A stretch of DNA of 64,000 bases from Segetibacter koreensis DSM 18137 (GTDB lineage: Bacteria; Bacteroidota; Bacteroidia; Chitinophagales; Chitinophagaceae): the NCBI RefSeq assembly GCF_000374045.1, contig NZ_KB893318.1, forward strand, positions 1,133 through 65,132, read 5' to 3'. Shown one piece after another: positions 36,327 to 44,966 of this stretch (positions within the stretch are counted from its first letter, which is position 1; each line of letters opens with the position of its first letter). The notes under the pieces were generated by a model. The model was given only the letters and a program-made list of their open reading frames with translations, made no database searches and was not told the origin of the DNA. The translations under genes and the position numbers were made by a program.

Positions 36327-37159
36327 TGAACCCTTCAAATCCTACAGATATTTCTAAATTGTGTATTCACACCATTACAACCAATCCCTGGAATATAGAA
36401 GAGGCAGCGCAAAATTATTCCGCTGCAGGTGTCAAGGGAATTACAGTTTGGCGCGATGCACTACAAGCACGAAACATACAGCAAACAGGTCAAATGTTAA
36501 GAGATCAAGGCTTGTCTATTGTTTCTCTTTGCCGCGGCGGATTTTTTCCGGCGAAAGACATTGATAAAAGAAGGTTAGCGATAGATGATAACAGGCGGGC
36601 TATTGAAGAAGCTCATCAATTAGGAACTTCGATGATAGTCCTCGTATGCGGTGCAGACCCGCGTCAGTCGCTGGAAGATTCAAGAAAGCAAATTCGCGAT
36701 GGTATTGCGACAGTTCTCGCTGACGCTGTTGCGGCAGGAGTGAAGCTGGCGATAGAACCCCTCCATCCTATGTATGCAGATGCCCGTTCAGCCATCAATA
36801 CCTTGGCACAAGCTAATGATTTGGCCGAAGAGTTTAATTCTCCATTCGTTGGGGTTGCTGTTGATGTTTATCATCTGTGGTGGGATCCTGCCCTTAAGAA
36901 AGAAATAAAACGATGCGGACAAAATGAAAATCTTTTTGCTTTTCATATCTGCGACTGGAGAACTCCTACAACCGACTTTTTAAACGACAGAGGTCTGATG
37001 GGCGATGGATGTATTCCGGTGAAACAAATCAGGTCATGGGTAGAAGCGACAGGTTTCAACGGATTTGTTGAAGTGGAGGTTTTCTCAAATAACTACTGGA
37101 AAGAAAACCAGGCTGATTATCTAAAAAAAGTAATTAACGCTTACAAAGAACATTCTTAA
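36326..37159 (+). CDS. sugar phosphate isomerase/epimerase (AP-endonuclease-type TIM barrel)
   Basis: The 277-residue protein belongs to the xylose isomerase-like TIM barrel superfamily (IolE/ketose 3-epimerase). Metal-binding candidates are E142 (VKLAIEPLHPM), D174 (VAVDVYHLWWD), H208 (FAFHICDW) and E247/E249 (VEVEVF). The substrate could be a keto-sugar or keto-acid; the reaction is epimerisation or isomerisation at C2/C3. Its ATG shares one base with the GH88 stop. Position in the cluster, before an oxidoreductase and an SDR, suggests a sugar interconversion step. Confidence 0.82.
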   Translation: MNPSNPTDISKLCIHTITTNPWNIEEAAQNYSAAGVKGITVWRDALQARNIQQTGQMLRDQGLSIVSLCRGGFFPAKDIDKRRLAIDDNRRAIEEAHQLGTSMIVLVCGADPRQSLEDSRKQIRDGIATVLADAVAAGVKLAIEPLHPMYADARSAINTLAQANDLAEEFNSPFVGVAVDVYHLWWDPALKKEIKRCGQNENLFAFHICDWRTPTTDFLNDRGLMGDGCIPVKQIRSWVEATGFNGFVEVEVFSNNYWKENQADYLKKVINAYKEHS

Positions 37160-37186
37160 ACCATAAAGTAACTACAAGATTGCCAT

Positions 37187-38332
37187 ATGAAAGAGCATAA
37201 GATAGGAATCATAATGAATGGTGTTACCGGACGAATGGGGACCAATCAACACTTAATGAGGTCAATTGCAGAAATCATAAAACAAGGTGGGGTTAAAATA
37301 AATGCCGGAGAAACGATAATGCCGGATCCAATTTTAGTGGGGCGCGATCAAAATAAGTTGCAAAAGCTTTGTGCGATGTCAGGAGTAAGTAAGATGACGA
37401 CTAATCTTGACGAAGCTCTTGCTGATCCTTATAATATCATCTACTTTGATGCTCAAACAACAGGCAGACGTGCGGAGGCAGTTAGAAAAGCCGTTGCAGC
37501 AGGTAAACATATTTATTGCGAAAAGCCTATTGCAGTTGATACAAATGAAGCTTTAGAATTATACCGGCTTTGTAATGATGCGGGTGTGAAAAATGGTGTA
37601 GTGCAGGACAAGCTTTGGCTTCCCGGAATTCTAAAATTAAAGCGGCTTATTCAACAAGGTTTTTTTGGCAAAATACTTTCTGTACGGGGTGAGTTTGGTT
37701 ACTGGGTTTTTGAAGGCGATTCCATTCCCGCTCAAAGACCTTCCTGGAATTATAGAAAAGAAGATGATGGAGGTATTATTGTAGATATGCTTTGCCACTG
37801 GCGTTATTTGTTAGATAATGTTTTTGGAAAAGTAAAGTCTGTGTCTTGCCTTGGTGCAACACATATACCTGAAAGAATAGATGAGCAAGGGCAACGTTAT
37901 AAAGCCACAGCAGATGATGCAGCTTATGCAACTTTTGAACTGGAAGGAGATATTATTGCTCATTTCAATTCTTCGTGGACGGTAAGGGTCCGACGCGATG
38001 ATCTGTTAACGCTGCAGGTTGATGGAACCAAAGGATCTGCAGTTGCAGGCTTGCGTGAATGCTATATTCAACATTACGGAAATACGCCTAAACCTGTCTG
38101 GAACCCAGATATTCCGCAATCCATTAATTTTTATGATGGGTGGGCGAAGGTTCCCGAACAGGAAACGTATGAGAATGCATTTAAAGTGCAGTGGGAATTG
38201 TTTTTAAAACATGTGGTGAACAATGATCCTTTTCCGTGGGATCTGCTGGCAGGCGTAAAAGGAGTGCAACTTGCCGAAAAAGGACTGGAAAGTTGGAGTA
38301 AAAGGTGCTGGGTAGATATTCCCGAAATTTAA
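37187..38332 (+). CDS. Gfo/Idh/MocA-family NAD(P)-dependent oxidoreductase
   Basis: The 381-residue protein has an N-terminal Rossmann domain with GRMGTNQHLMRS near the start and the conserved dinucleotide motif GKHIYCEKPIAVD (EKP; about residues 106-118). The C-terminal alpha/beta domain includes DDGGIIVDMLCHW, where the His is the usual active-site residue, followed by the long ERID region. No signal peptide is present, unlike the many exported members of this family. It oxidises or reduces a cyclic or linear sugar or inositol derivative. Spacing to the next gene is 13 bases. Confidence 0.85.
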   Translation: MKEHKIGIIMNGVTGRMGTNQHLMRSIAEIIKQGGVKINAGETIMPDPILVGRDQNKLQKLCAMSGVSKMTTNLDEALADPYNIIYFDAQTTGRRAEAVRKAVAAGKHIYCEKPIAVDTNEALELYRLCNDAGVKNGVVQDKLWLPGILKLKRLIQQGFFGKILSVRGEFGYWVFEGDSIPAQRPSWNYRKEDDGGIIVDMLCHWRYLLDNVFGKVKSVSCLGATHIPERIDEQGQRYKATADDAAYATFELEGDIIAHFNSSWTVRVRRDDLLTLQVDGTKGSAVAGLRECYIQHYGNTPKPVWNPDIPQSINFYDGWAKVPEQETYENAFKVQWELFLKHVVNNDPFPWDLLAGVKGVQLAEKGLESWSKRCWVDIPEI

Positions 38333-38345
38333 ATTATTTCCTGAA

Positions 38346-39116
38346 ATGAATAAAGTAGCACTAATTACAGGTGGAAGCAGGGGTATTGGTTTTGGTATTG
38401 CAACCGAACTGGCAAAAGCAGGTTTTGATCTTGCCATAAATGGTATGCGACCAGCGAATGATGTTGAGGACGCAATAAGTAAGCTCAAAGCATTTGGAAA
38501 CGATGTGATTTATTGCCAGGCAAACATTGCAGCGCCTGGTGACAGAGACGTGATGCTCGAGCAGATAGATAATCATTATGGAAAGCTGAATGTGCTTGTA
38601 AATAATGCAGGTGTCGCCCCAAAGGAACGTAGAGATATTCTTGAAGCTACTGAAGAAAGTTTTGATCATGTAGTTTTTACGAACCTGAAAGGACCATACT
38701 TTCTTACTCAAAAGGTAGCAAACCTCATGGTAGAGCAAAAGAAAAATGATCGCGCTTTTAGTGCATCCATCATTAATATTTCTTCCATATCGTCAACTGT
38801 AGTATCGGTAAATCGCGGAGAATATTGCATATCAAAAGCAGGCATCAGCATGGCTACACAACTGTTTGCAGCAAGATTGGGCGAATTTAATATTCCGGTT
38901 TATGAAGTAAGACCGGGTGTAATTCGTACCGATATGACTGCCGGTGTTCAGGAGAAATATAACAAACTGATCGAAGAAGGTTTATTTGTGCAAAAACGAT
39001 GGGGAGAGCCTGAAGATGTTGGAAAAGTCGTGGCATCGCTTGCTAAAGGAGATTTTTTGTATTCTACAGGACAAGTGATTATGGTCGACGGTGGCATGAC
39101 GATTCCACGATTATAA
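38346..39116 (+). CDS. short-chain dehydrogenase/reductase
   Basis: The 256-residue classical SDR has the coenzyme motif TGGSRGIGFG near residue 8, the NNAG motif, SIINISS with the catalytic Ser, and Y160-x3-K164 (GEYCISKAG). The C-terminus DGGMTIPRL is normal. It probably oxidises a hydroxy group of a sugar or sugar acid. 2-keto-3-deoxy-L-fuconate dehydrogenase-type and 3-ketoacyl-reductase-type assignments are both possible; context favours the first. It is the fourth of four closely packed cytoplasmic genes (GH88 to SDR). Confidence 0.88.
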   Translation: MNKVALITGGSRGIGFGIATELAKAGFDLAINGMRPANDVEDAISKLKAFGNDVIYCQANIAAPGDRDVMLEQIDNHYGKLNVLVNNAGVAPKERRDILEATEESFDHVVFTNLKGPYFLTQKVANLMVEQKKNDRAFSASIINISSISSTVVSVNRGEYCISKAGISMATQLFAARLGEFNIPVYEVRPGVIRTDMTAGVQEKYNKLIEEGLFVQKRWGEPEDVGKVVASLAKGDFLYSTGQVIMVDGGMTIPRL

Positions 39117-39196
39117 AAGTGATTTAGAATCTAACAGAATTAAATATTATAACTCATCCTTAAAGCACCTTTAGGGGTTGGCCTAATTAATCCTCA

Positions 39197-40435
39197 ATGA
39201 CAAATTCCTCAAACATAAGAATTACCCGCGAACTTTTACGCCTTCCTGTTATAGTTGCAGCGCTTGGTTATATGGTCGATATGTATGACCTGTTTTTATT
39301 TAGCATTGTAAGAGTTCCTAGCTTAAAATCATTAAATGTGGCAGGTGAAAATGTTATGAAAGATGGAATAATGCTGCTAAATCTTCAAATGGGAGGCTTG
39401 CTTATTGGTGGCATTGTATGGGGTATTCTGGGAGACAAAAGAGGGCGGCTGTCTGTATTATTTGGTTCAATTCTTATTTATTCGCTGGCTAACATTGCTA
39501 ATGGTTTTGTCACATCTATTGGTATGTATGCCGTTTTGCGATTTATTGCAGGGTTTGGACTTGCGGGCGAATTAGGCGCAGGAATTACTTTGGTAACAGA
39601 AGTGTTGCCCAATAAGATCCGTGGTTATGGAGCAACTTTGGTAGCAACAATGGGAGTATTTGGCGCATTGCTAGCGTACTCTGTCTCATACCTGTTTGAA
39701 TGGCGGGCGTCATACTTCATCGGTGGTGGACTTGGATTATTATTGTTAGCATTGAGAATGAAAGTGTTTGAATCAAGCATCTTCATGAAATTGAAGGAAA
39801 AAAATGTGAAGCGTGGAGACATTCGAATGTTATTCAATAATAAAACCCGGTTTTTAAAATATCTTACCAGTATTATAATGGGCATGCCAATATGGTTTGT
39901 CACCGGAATTTTAATAACATTTTCTCCTGAATTTGGAAAGGCAATTGGCCTTGATACACCCGTAGATGCAGGTAAAGCAGTACTATTTACTTTTATGGGA
40001 CAAGTTGCCGGAAATATAGTCAGCGGATCGCTTAGCCAGTATTGGCAAAACAGGAAAAAGGTCATTTTATTATTTATGCTGTCCTCCTTTGTGTTTGTGC
40101 TTATCTTTTTCCTGGTACCTATTCCCAATATAACCATGCTTTATCTCTTATGTGGCTGTCTTGGATTTTGCAGCGGCTACTGGACACTTTTTATAACCGT
40201 TGCCGCGGAACTTTTCGGATCAAACCTAAGGGCCACCGTTGCTACTACTGTACCTAATTTTGTAAGAGGCACCGTAATTCCTTTAACAGCTCTTTTTGTA
40301 CTCTTAAAAAGTTACGTTGGAACAATTTATAGCGTATTAACGGTTGGTCTTATTAGTTATGCCCTGGGAATACTGGCTCTTATCTTTTTAGAAGAAACTT
40401 TTAAGAAAGACATCAATTATCTCGAACAAGAGTAG
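39197..40435 (+). CDS. MFS transporter, probable sugar-acid or metabolite:H+ symporter
   Basis: The 412-residue protein has twelve membrane helices. Loop 2-3 carries the MFS signature in WGILGDKRGRLSVLFGS. The first helix has LGYMVDMYDLFLFSIVR, as in the metabolite:H+ symporter/sugar-acid transporters of this group. The Glu in GFGLAGELGAGITL on helix four is another family feature. Its position directly after the catabolic enzymes suggests import of the sugar acid or disaccharide processed by them. It lies 80 bases after the SDR gene. Confidence 0.85.
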   Translation: MTNSSNIRITRELLRLPVIVAALGYMVDMYDLFLFSIVRVPSLKSLNVAGENVMKDGIMLLNLQMGGLLIGGIVWGILGDKRGRLSVLFGSILIYSLANIANGFVTSIGMYAVLRFIAGFGLAGELGAGITLVTEVLPNKIRGYGATLVATMGVFGALLAYSVSYLFEWRASYFIGGGLGLLLLALRMKVFESSIFMKLKEKNVKRGDIRMLFNNKTRFLKYLTSIIMGMPIWFVTGILITFSPEFGKAIGLDTPVDAGKAVLFTFMGQVAGNIVSGSLSQYWQNRKKVILLFMLSSFVFVLIFFLVPIPNITMLYLLCGCLGFCSGYWTLFITVAAELFGSNLRATVATTVPNFVRGTVIPLTALFVLLKSYVGTIYSVLTVGLISYALGILALIFLEETFKKDINYLEQE

Positions 40436-40488
40436 GTGTATTATAACTATTAAAAGAAATACTTCATATTAAAAAACTTTCAAACAGT

Positions 40489-41352
40489 GTGGAAAAAGTA
40501 TCAGTCACAATAAGGACAATGAAACTAAGTGACATAAATGATGCTATGAAGTTGTCAACTTCAGAAGGATGGAATCAAACAGAAAATGATTGGCGGCTTT
40601 TAATTGAAAATGCTGAAAACGTTTGTTTACTTGCTGAGATCGACCGAAAAGTTATTGGAACTACAACTGCTATCAATTATTCATCTAAAGTTGCATGGGT
40701 TGGGATGGTGTTGGTAAATGAGGCGTACCGGGGCCTTGGAGTTGCCAAATTACTTCTAACCGCTGTTTTAAAAAAAGTAAAATTTTGTAGATCAGTCAAA
40801 CTTGATGCAACTCCTGTTGGAAAACAGGTTTATCAAAAATTTGGATTTAAAGATGAATATTCGATTGCAAGAATGGTCAATACATCAATGACAACTATGC
40901 TGATAGATGATTATGAGGTTGTACCAGACGCAATTCAATTAAAGCATATTCCGGAAATAGTAAGTTTTGATAAGTTTATTTTCGGTACAAGCAGGCAACA
41001 ACTTATCGAATTTTTGATAAAACAAAATCCTGGTAAGGGATGGTTTCTTAGACGTAATAATTTGGTTGCCGGGTTCGTACTTGGCAGAGATGGAAGCAAA
41101 TATCATCAAATAGGACCTGTTGCTGCTGTAACAACTAATGATGCTAAAATCCTTATTACAAAAGCACTTGAGAGCCTTCGTAATCAACCTGTAGTTGTAG
41201 ATGTTCTATGCGATAAAGAAGATATGATCAACTGGTTACATTCTATTGGCTTTATTAAACAAAGGCATTTTATAAGAATGTATAAAGATGAAAATTATTG
41301 TCCGGGAACAATTGATAAACAATATATGATTTGCGGTCCTGAATTTGGGTAA
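40489..41352 (+). CDS. GNAT acetyltransferase with tandem GNAT domains
   Basis: A GTG start at 40489 was chosen since the first GNAT strand VSVTIRTMKLSDI begins there; an ATG at 40519 would remove it. The first domain (about 1-130) has the acetyl-CoA loop VNEAYRGLGVAKLLL. The second half (about 150-285) has the reduced fold seen in the double-GNAT family, with GFVLGRDGSKYHQIGPVAAV. The acceptor is unknown; small molecules or amino groups are possible. It follows the MFS gene by 53 bases, so it could be cotranscribed with it. Confidence 0.78.
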   Translation: MEKVSVTIRTMKLSDINDAMKLSTSEGWNQTENDWRLLIENAENVCLLAEIDRKVIGTTTAINYSSKVAWVGMVLVNEAYRGLGVAKLLLTAVLKKVKFCRSVKLDATPVGKQVYQKFGFKDEYSIARMVNTSMTTMLIDDYEVVPDAIQLKHIPEIVSFDKFIFGTSRQQLIEFLIKQNPGKGWFLRRNNLVAGFVLGRDGSKYHQIGPVAAVTTNDAKILITKALESLRNQPVVVDVLCDKEDMINWLHSIGFIKQRHFIRMYKDENYCPGTIDKQYMICGPEFG

Positions 41353-41518
41353 TGCAGTTAATTTATTTTAGAACATTTCTTTTGTAAATTGCTATATCTA
41401 CCCTTTGTGCGAATTACTTATTTAATAGCCTGGACTATAATTCATTTACCTACTCGGGAATCTGAAAAGTAAAACTTGGTGAAATATTCTTTCTGGAAGT
41501 AAAACTAAAAACAACGCT

Positions 41519-42883
41519 ATGAAGAAATCTGAAACTGATTTTTTAAAAAGTCGCAGAGAGATGATGAAAATGCTTGCATTAGGCTCCACAGGTGGGTTTT
41601 GGGGACTGTTGGGAAGTACTGCTGCTAACGGGCAAAAGCGGGAGACTCCTGCCGGTTACAAAAACGACCAGCCTGCAGTAAAAATCAGAAGTGTGAAAGC
41701 TATTGCAACGGCTCCCGAAGGAAGCAACCTGGTAATTGTAAAAGTTGAAACCACCGAGCCGGGTTTATATGGTTTGGGTTGTGCCACATTTACGCAAAGA
41801 GCAGTGGCGGTAGTTGCAGCCATTAATAGTTATCTTAATGAGTTTTGTATAGGCAAAGACGTAGATAATATTGAAGACATGTGGCAGTCGTTTTATGTTA
41901 GTTCTTATTGGCGTAACGGACCTGTTTTAAATAACGCATTAAGCGGACTCGATGAAGCATTATGGGATATTAAAGGCAAACGTGCAAATATGACCGTCTA
42001 CCAGTTGTTGGGGGGAAAGAGCAGGTTTGCAGTAGAATGTTATGAGCATGCCAGTGGAAATACAGCTGAGGCAGTCGCTGAAAGTGTTCAGAAATATATG
42101 GCGCAGGGATTTCGTCATGTAAGAATACAACAGGGTGGATATGGTGGAACAGGAACTGTAGCTAAAAAACCTGATTTTAAAGCAGCAGGATTTGGTTACG
42201 AAGCTGATGATTATATGGATGAACGGGCATACCTGAAGTCTGTACCAAAGATGTTTGATGTGGTAAGAAAAGTTTGTGGTGATGAGGTCGAATTATTACA
42301 CGACGTTCATGAGCGTGTGCAGCCGATGGATGTAATCAATATGATAAAGGCTGTAGAAGATTATCATCCTTATTTTATTGAAGATCCTTTTTCTCCCGAA
42401 AACATGGAATGGTTTAAGCAGCTTAGAATGAGCACCAGTGTTCCTATTGCCATGGGCGAATTGTTTAATAATATCAATGAGTTTAAAATGCCAATGGTTA
42501 ATCAATGGTTTGATTACATACGTGTGCATGTATCGCAGGTGGGAGGCATAACTCCGGCTATGAAAATTGCACGTCTTGGTGAATGGTTTAATATTAAGAC
42601 TGCCTTCCATGGTCCCGGAGACGTTTCACCTGTAGGTCATGCTGCTCATGCTCATATAGATCTGGCAATATGGAATTTTGGAATACAGGAGGCAGTTCAT
42701 TTTTCTGATAAATTAAAAAGTGTTTTTACAGGTTGCCCCACCATGAATAATGGATATATGTCTGTTAATGAAGTTCCTGGTATTGGAGTAGATATTAATG
42801 AAAAGGAGGCTGCTAAATATCCCATAACTACCAAATCGAACTGGCAGGTTCGCAAAAGAGATGGAACAATTATAAGACCATAA
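41519..42883 (+). CDS. Tat-exported enolase-superfamily dehydratase, mannonate dehydratase (ManD/RspA)-like
   Basis: The 454-residue protein has a twin-arginine signal (SRREMMKMLALG, residues about 11-22). The catalytic domain matches the ManD/RspA group: D262-V-H264 in LHDVHERVQP, E288 (FIEDPF), E314 (MGELFNN) and H364 (FHGPGDVSPV), with the terminal R-D-G-T-I-I-R-P tail. These enzymes dehydrate D-mannonate or D-gluconate to 2-keto-3-deoxygluconate. The substrate here is inferred from family similarity. Family members are usually cytoplasmic, so export is unusual and is also seen for the dehydratase at 8406. It follows the GNAT gene by 166 bases. Confidence 0.82.
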   Translation: MKKSETDFLKSRREMMKMLALGSTGGFWGLLGSTAANGQKRETPAGYKNDQPAVKIRSVKAIATAPEGSNLVIVKVETTEPGLYGLGCATFTQRAVAVVAAINSYLNEFCIGKDVDNIEDMWQSFYVSSYWRNGPVLNNALSGLDEALWDIKGKRANMTVYQLLGGKSRFAVECYEHASGNTAEAVAESVQKYMAQGFRHVRIQQGGYGGTGTVAKKPDFKAAGFGYEADDYMDERAYLKSVPKMFDVVRKVCGDEVELLHDVHERVQPMDVINMIKAVEDYHPYFIEDPFSPENMEWFKQLRMSTSVPIAMGELFNNINEFKMPMVNQWFDYIRVHVSQVGGITPAMKIARLGEWFNIKTAFHGPGDVSPVGHAAHAHIDLAIWNFGIQEAVHFSDKLKSVFTGCPTMNNGYMSVNEVPGIGVDINEKEAAKYPITTKSNWQVRKRDGTIIRP

Positions 42884-43081
42884 AATGTAACACCGATTTC
42901 AATATTTGTAGTAGGGGTTTTCTATTACATCATTACCGTCCAATACAATTTCAATTTATTTTGTAGTTTTTATTAAAATAGCAATATAACAATTTTCAAC
43001 ATTCCATTTGCAGTCTTTAAAGGCGACAAATTGCTGATAACTATTTTTCACTAAGTATTATTAATTATTTAAATTTGTGTA

Positions 43082-43555
43082 GTGAAAAAGTTATTAGTAA
43101 CAAATGCAGCAAACATAACAGCTTTAATTGCTAGGTTAGCATTAGGAATAACTTTGTTTCCTCACGGAGCTCAAAAATTGTTTGGATGGTTTGGTGGCTA
43201 CGGTTTTGGCGGAACAATAGGATTTTTAACTGCAAAGGCAGGATTGCCTTATATTCTTGCTTTGTTAGTAATTCTGATTGAAAGTATTGGAGCTTTGTTT
43301 GTGCTCGTCGGTTTTATAACTCGTATTGCTGCTTTTGGCATTTTTGTTGAGTTTATTGGTGTTATATTTAAAGTTCATTTAGCTAATGGCTTCTTTATGA
43401 ACTGGTCTGGAAGTCAGAAAGGGGAAGGAATTGAATATTTTATCTTACTCTTAGGTTTAGCATTAATCCTTATAATTACGGGTGGCGGTAAAGCGAGCGT
43501 AGATGCTGCAATCACAAGTACTTCTAATATGAAAAATTCAATTTCTGTTGAATGA
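43082..43555 (+). CDS. DoxX family membrane protein
   Basis: The 157-residue protein starts at GTG 43082 (KKLLVTNAANITALIARLAL follows the start). It has four membrane helices and the family opening ARLALGITLFPHGAQKLFGWFGG. It resembles the other DoxX family protein at 5147 only in topology. A TAAATTTG sequence at 43070-43077 matches the Bacteroidota -7 consensus TAnnTTTG but is only 5 bases before the start, implying a nearly leaderless mRNA or a chance match. It is convergent with the AraC regulator. Confidence 0.8.
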   Translation: MKKLLVTNAANITALIARLALGITLFPHGAQKLFGWFGGYGFGGTIGFLTAKAGLPYILALLVILIESIGALFVLVGFITRIAAFGIFVEFIGVIFKVHLANGFFMNWSGSQKGEGIEYFILLLGLALILIITGGGKASVDAAITSTSNMKNSISVE

Positions 43556-43605
43556 GAAATAATGATTAACAGGTGCACAAGTTTAATTAACAAGCCTCGA
43601 AAATG

Positions 43606-44514
43606 CTAATTTTCCTTGTGATTATGCAACAAGCTTGAGTTCATTTTATTTCTGAAGACATCGGGCGAAAAACCTGTTTTTTCTTTAAACAATTTTGAAA
43701 AATAAAAGCACGATTCAAAATGAAGATCGTAAGCAATTTCTTTGATTGTTTTTGAAGGATTAGACAGAAGTGTTTTAGCTCTTTCAATTTTTAGTTGTAT
43801 TAGGTATTGCCCTAAAGCGATGCCCGTGTATGTTTTAAACATCTTTCTAAGCCATGAATAACTTACGTTCAGTTCCTTTGCAATGTCTTCCATGGCGACT
43901 TCCGCGTCTATTTTTTGTCTTAGCAATATTCTTGCTTTATTTATAATTATCTCTATGTGATTTTCTTCTTTAAATTGCTGCTGCCGCAGGGTTTTGTGTA
44001 CGTAGCCTAACAAGTGAAGCAAAGCTCCGGAAACTAAGGGTTGATAGCCCGATTTTTCCTCTTTTGTATGCTCAATAATTTCGGTAATAAGACTGACAAT
44101 TTCTTCCTTAATTCCAATATTAATCAAAGCCTCGTTACTATTAAAAAATTTGTTTTTAATTAAGTTATCTGCTATCTCTCCCTGGAAACCTACCCAATAT
44201 TCATCCCAGCCCACATTTTCGTCTGGCTTAAATCTATGCCACTCTCCGGGAAATAAAATAATAAGAGAACCTTCTTCCACCTTTGTACACTCCATACTTT
44301 TAGATTCAAAGAAGCCTTTTCCTTTTATTATATAAATAGCCTGGTATTCATTTAATATTCTTCCCGAATCCCAACTAAAGTAGTGGTGCTCTGGATGATA
44401 ATTGTAAGGGTATTGTTCGTGAGCACCTATTTGGGTACATCCGGCATTTAAAATTGACAAACCCCATTTCTCGTCTTCATCTCCTAACGGCAGGTACTTA
44501 TAATAATTCACCAT
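43606..44514 (-). CDS. AraC-family transcriptional regulator
   Basis: The 302-residue protein has an N-terminal cupin-like sensing domain (about 1-150, ending LLHLLGYVHKTL) and a C-terminal double helix-turn-helix domain (about 195-295): MEDIAKELNVSYSWLRKMFK and then IKEIAYDLHFESCFYFSKLF. The final motif KEKTGFSPDVFR is canonical. It is divergent from the SusC/SusD PUL, with a 452-base region between, so it probably controls the PUL. The ligand is likely a breakdown sugar such as L-rhamnose or a uronate; this is inference. Confidence 0.9.
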   Translation of the reverse strand: MVNYYKYLPLGDEDEKWGLSILNAGCTQIGAHEQYPYNYHPEHHYFSWDSGRILNEYQAIYIIKGKGFFESKSMECTKVEEGSLIILFPGEWHRFKPDENVGWDEYWVGFQGEIADNLIKNKFFNSNEALINIGIKEEIVSLITEIIEHTKEEKSGYQPLVSGALLHLLGYVHKTLRQQQFKEENHIEIIINKARILLRQKIDAEVAMEDIAKELNVSYSWLRKMFKTYTGIALGQYLIQLKIERAKTLLSNPSKTIKEIAYDLHFESCFYFSKLFKEKTGFSPDVFRNKMNSSLLHNHKEN

Positions 44515-44966
44515 AGAAAAAGTTTAGGCTCGTATTCTTAGATTATTGAACGCAGAAATCGAAAGCACTGTTTATTAAATGTACAAATTAAAGAAATATC
44601 AAAATGTATATTTCAAATATCAATTTGCATATTAACGATGGAGTGGTATTGAAATATCTTTGAAATAAGGGCTGCTAAGCTCAAATTTATTCAACTTAAA
44701 ACAACGATGCTATGTCTTTACTTCTATTCATTTCTATTTATCTAATTACCTGCCTGTTTTCTTTTAAAGGCTTTCTCAAACCAATACAAAAAATTCCGAT
44801 GTAAGGTTATTCGTAACGCCATTTGTAAAACCTGGAAATCTTCATTTTGTTCATCTTTTTGTGAAAACAGGGAAGTAAATATTCCAGCCACGATTGCATT
44901 GTTATCATAAAAATTAAAAAATTTTTATGATAAGTTTCCTATTTTCTAAAACCCATATTGATTGCT
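44515..44966. other. intergenic region between AraC regulator and susC
   Basis: This 452-base stretch contains the divergent promoters of the regulator and the PUL. It includes a degenerate stretch at 44712-44878 that reads, with a frameshift, as a short signal peptide followed by SQTNTKNSDVRLFV, perhaps the debris of a secreted gene, and a strong palindrome at 44902-44933. Confidence 0.45.
44902..44933. promoter_or_regulatory. 14-bp perfect inverted repeat upstream of susC
   Basis: TTATCATAAAAATT (44902-44915) and AATTTTTATGATAA (44920-44933) are perfect inverted repeats with a 4-base loop, ending 33 bases before the susC start. It could be an operator or a leader hairpin; the T-run of a terminator is absent. 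Confidence 0.55.
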
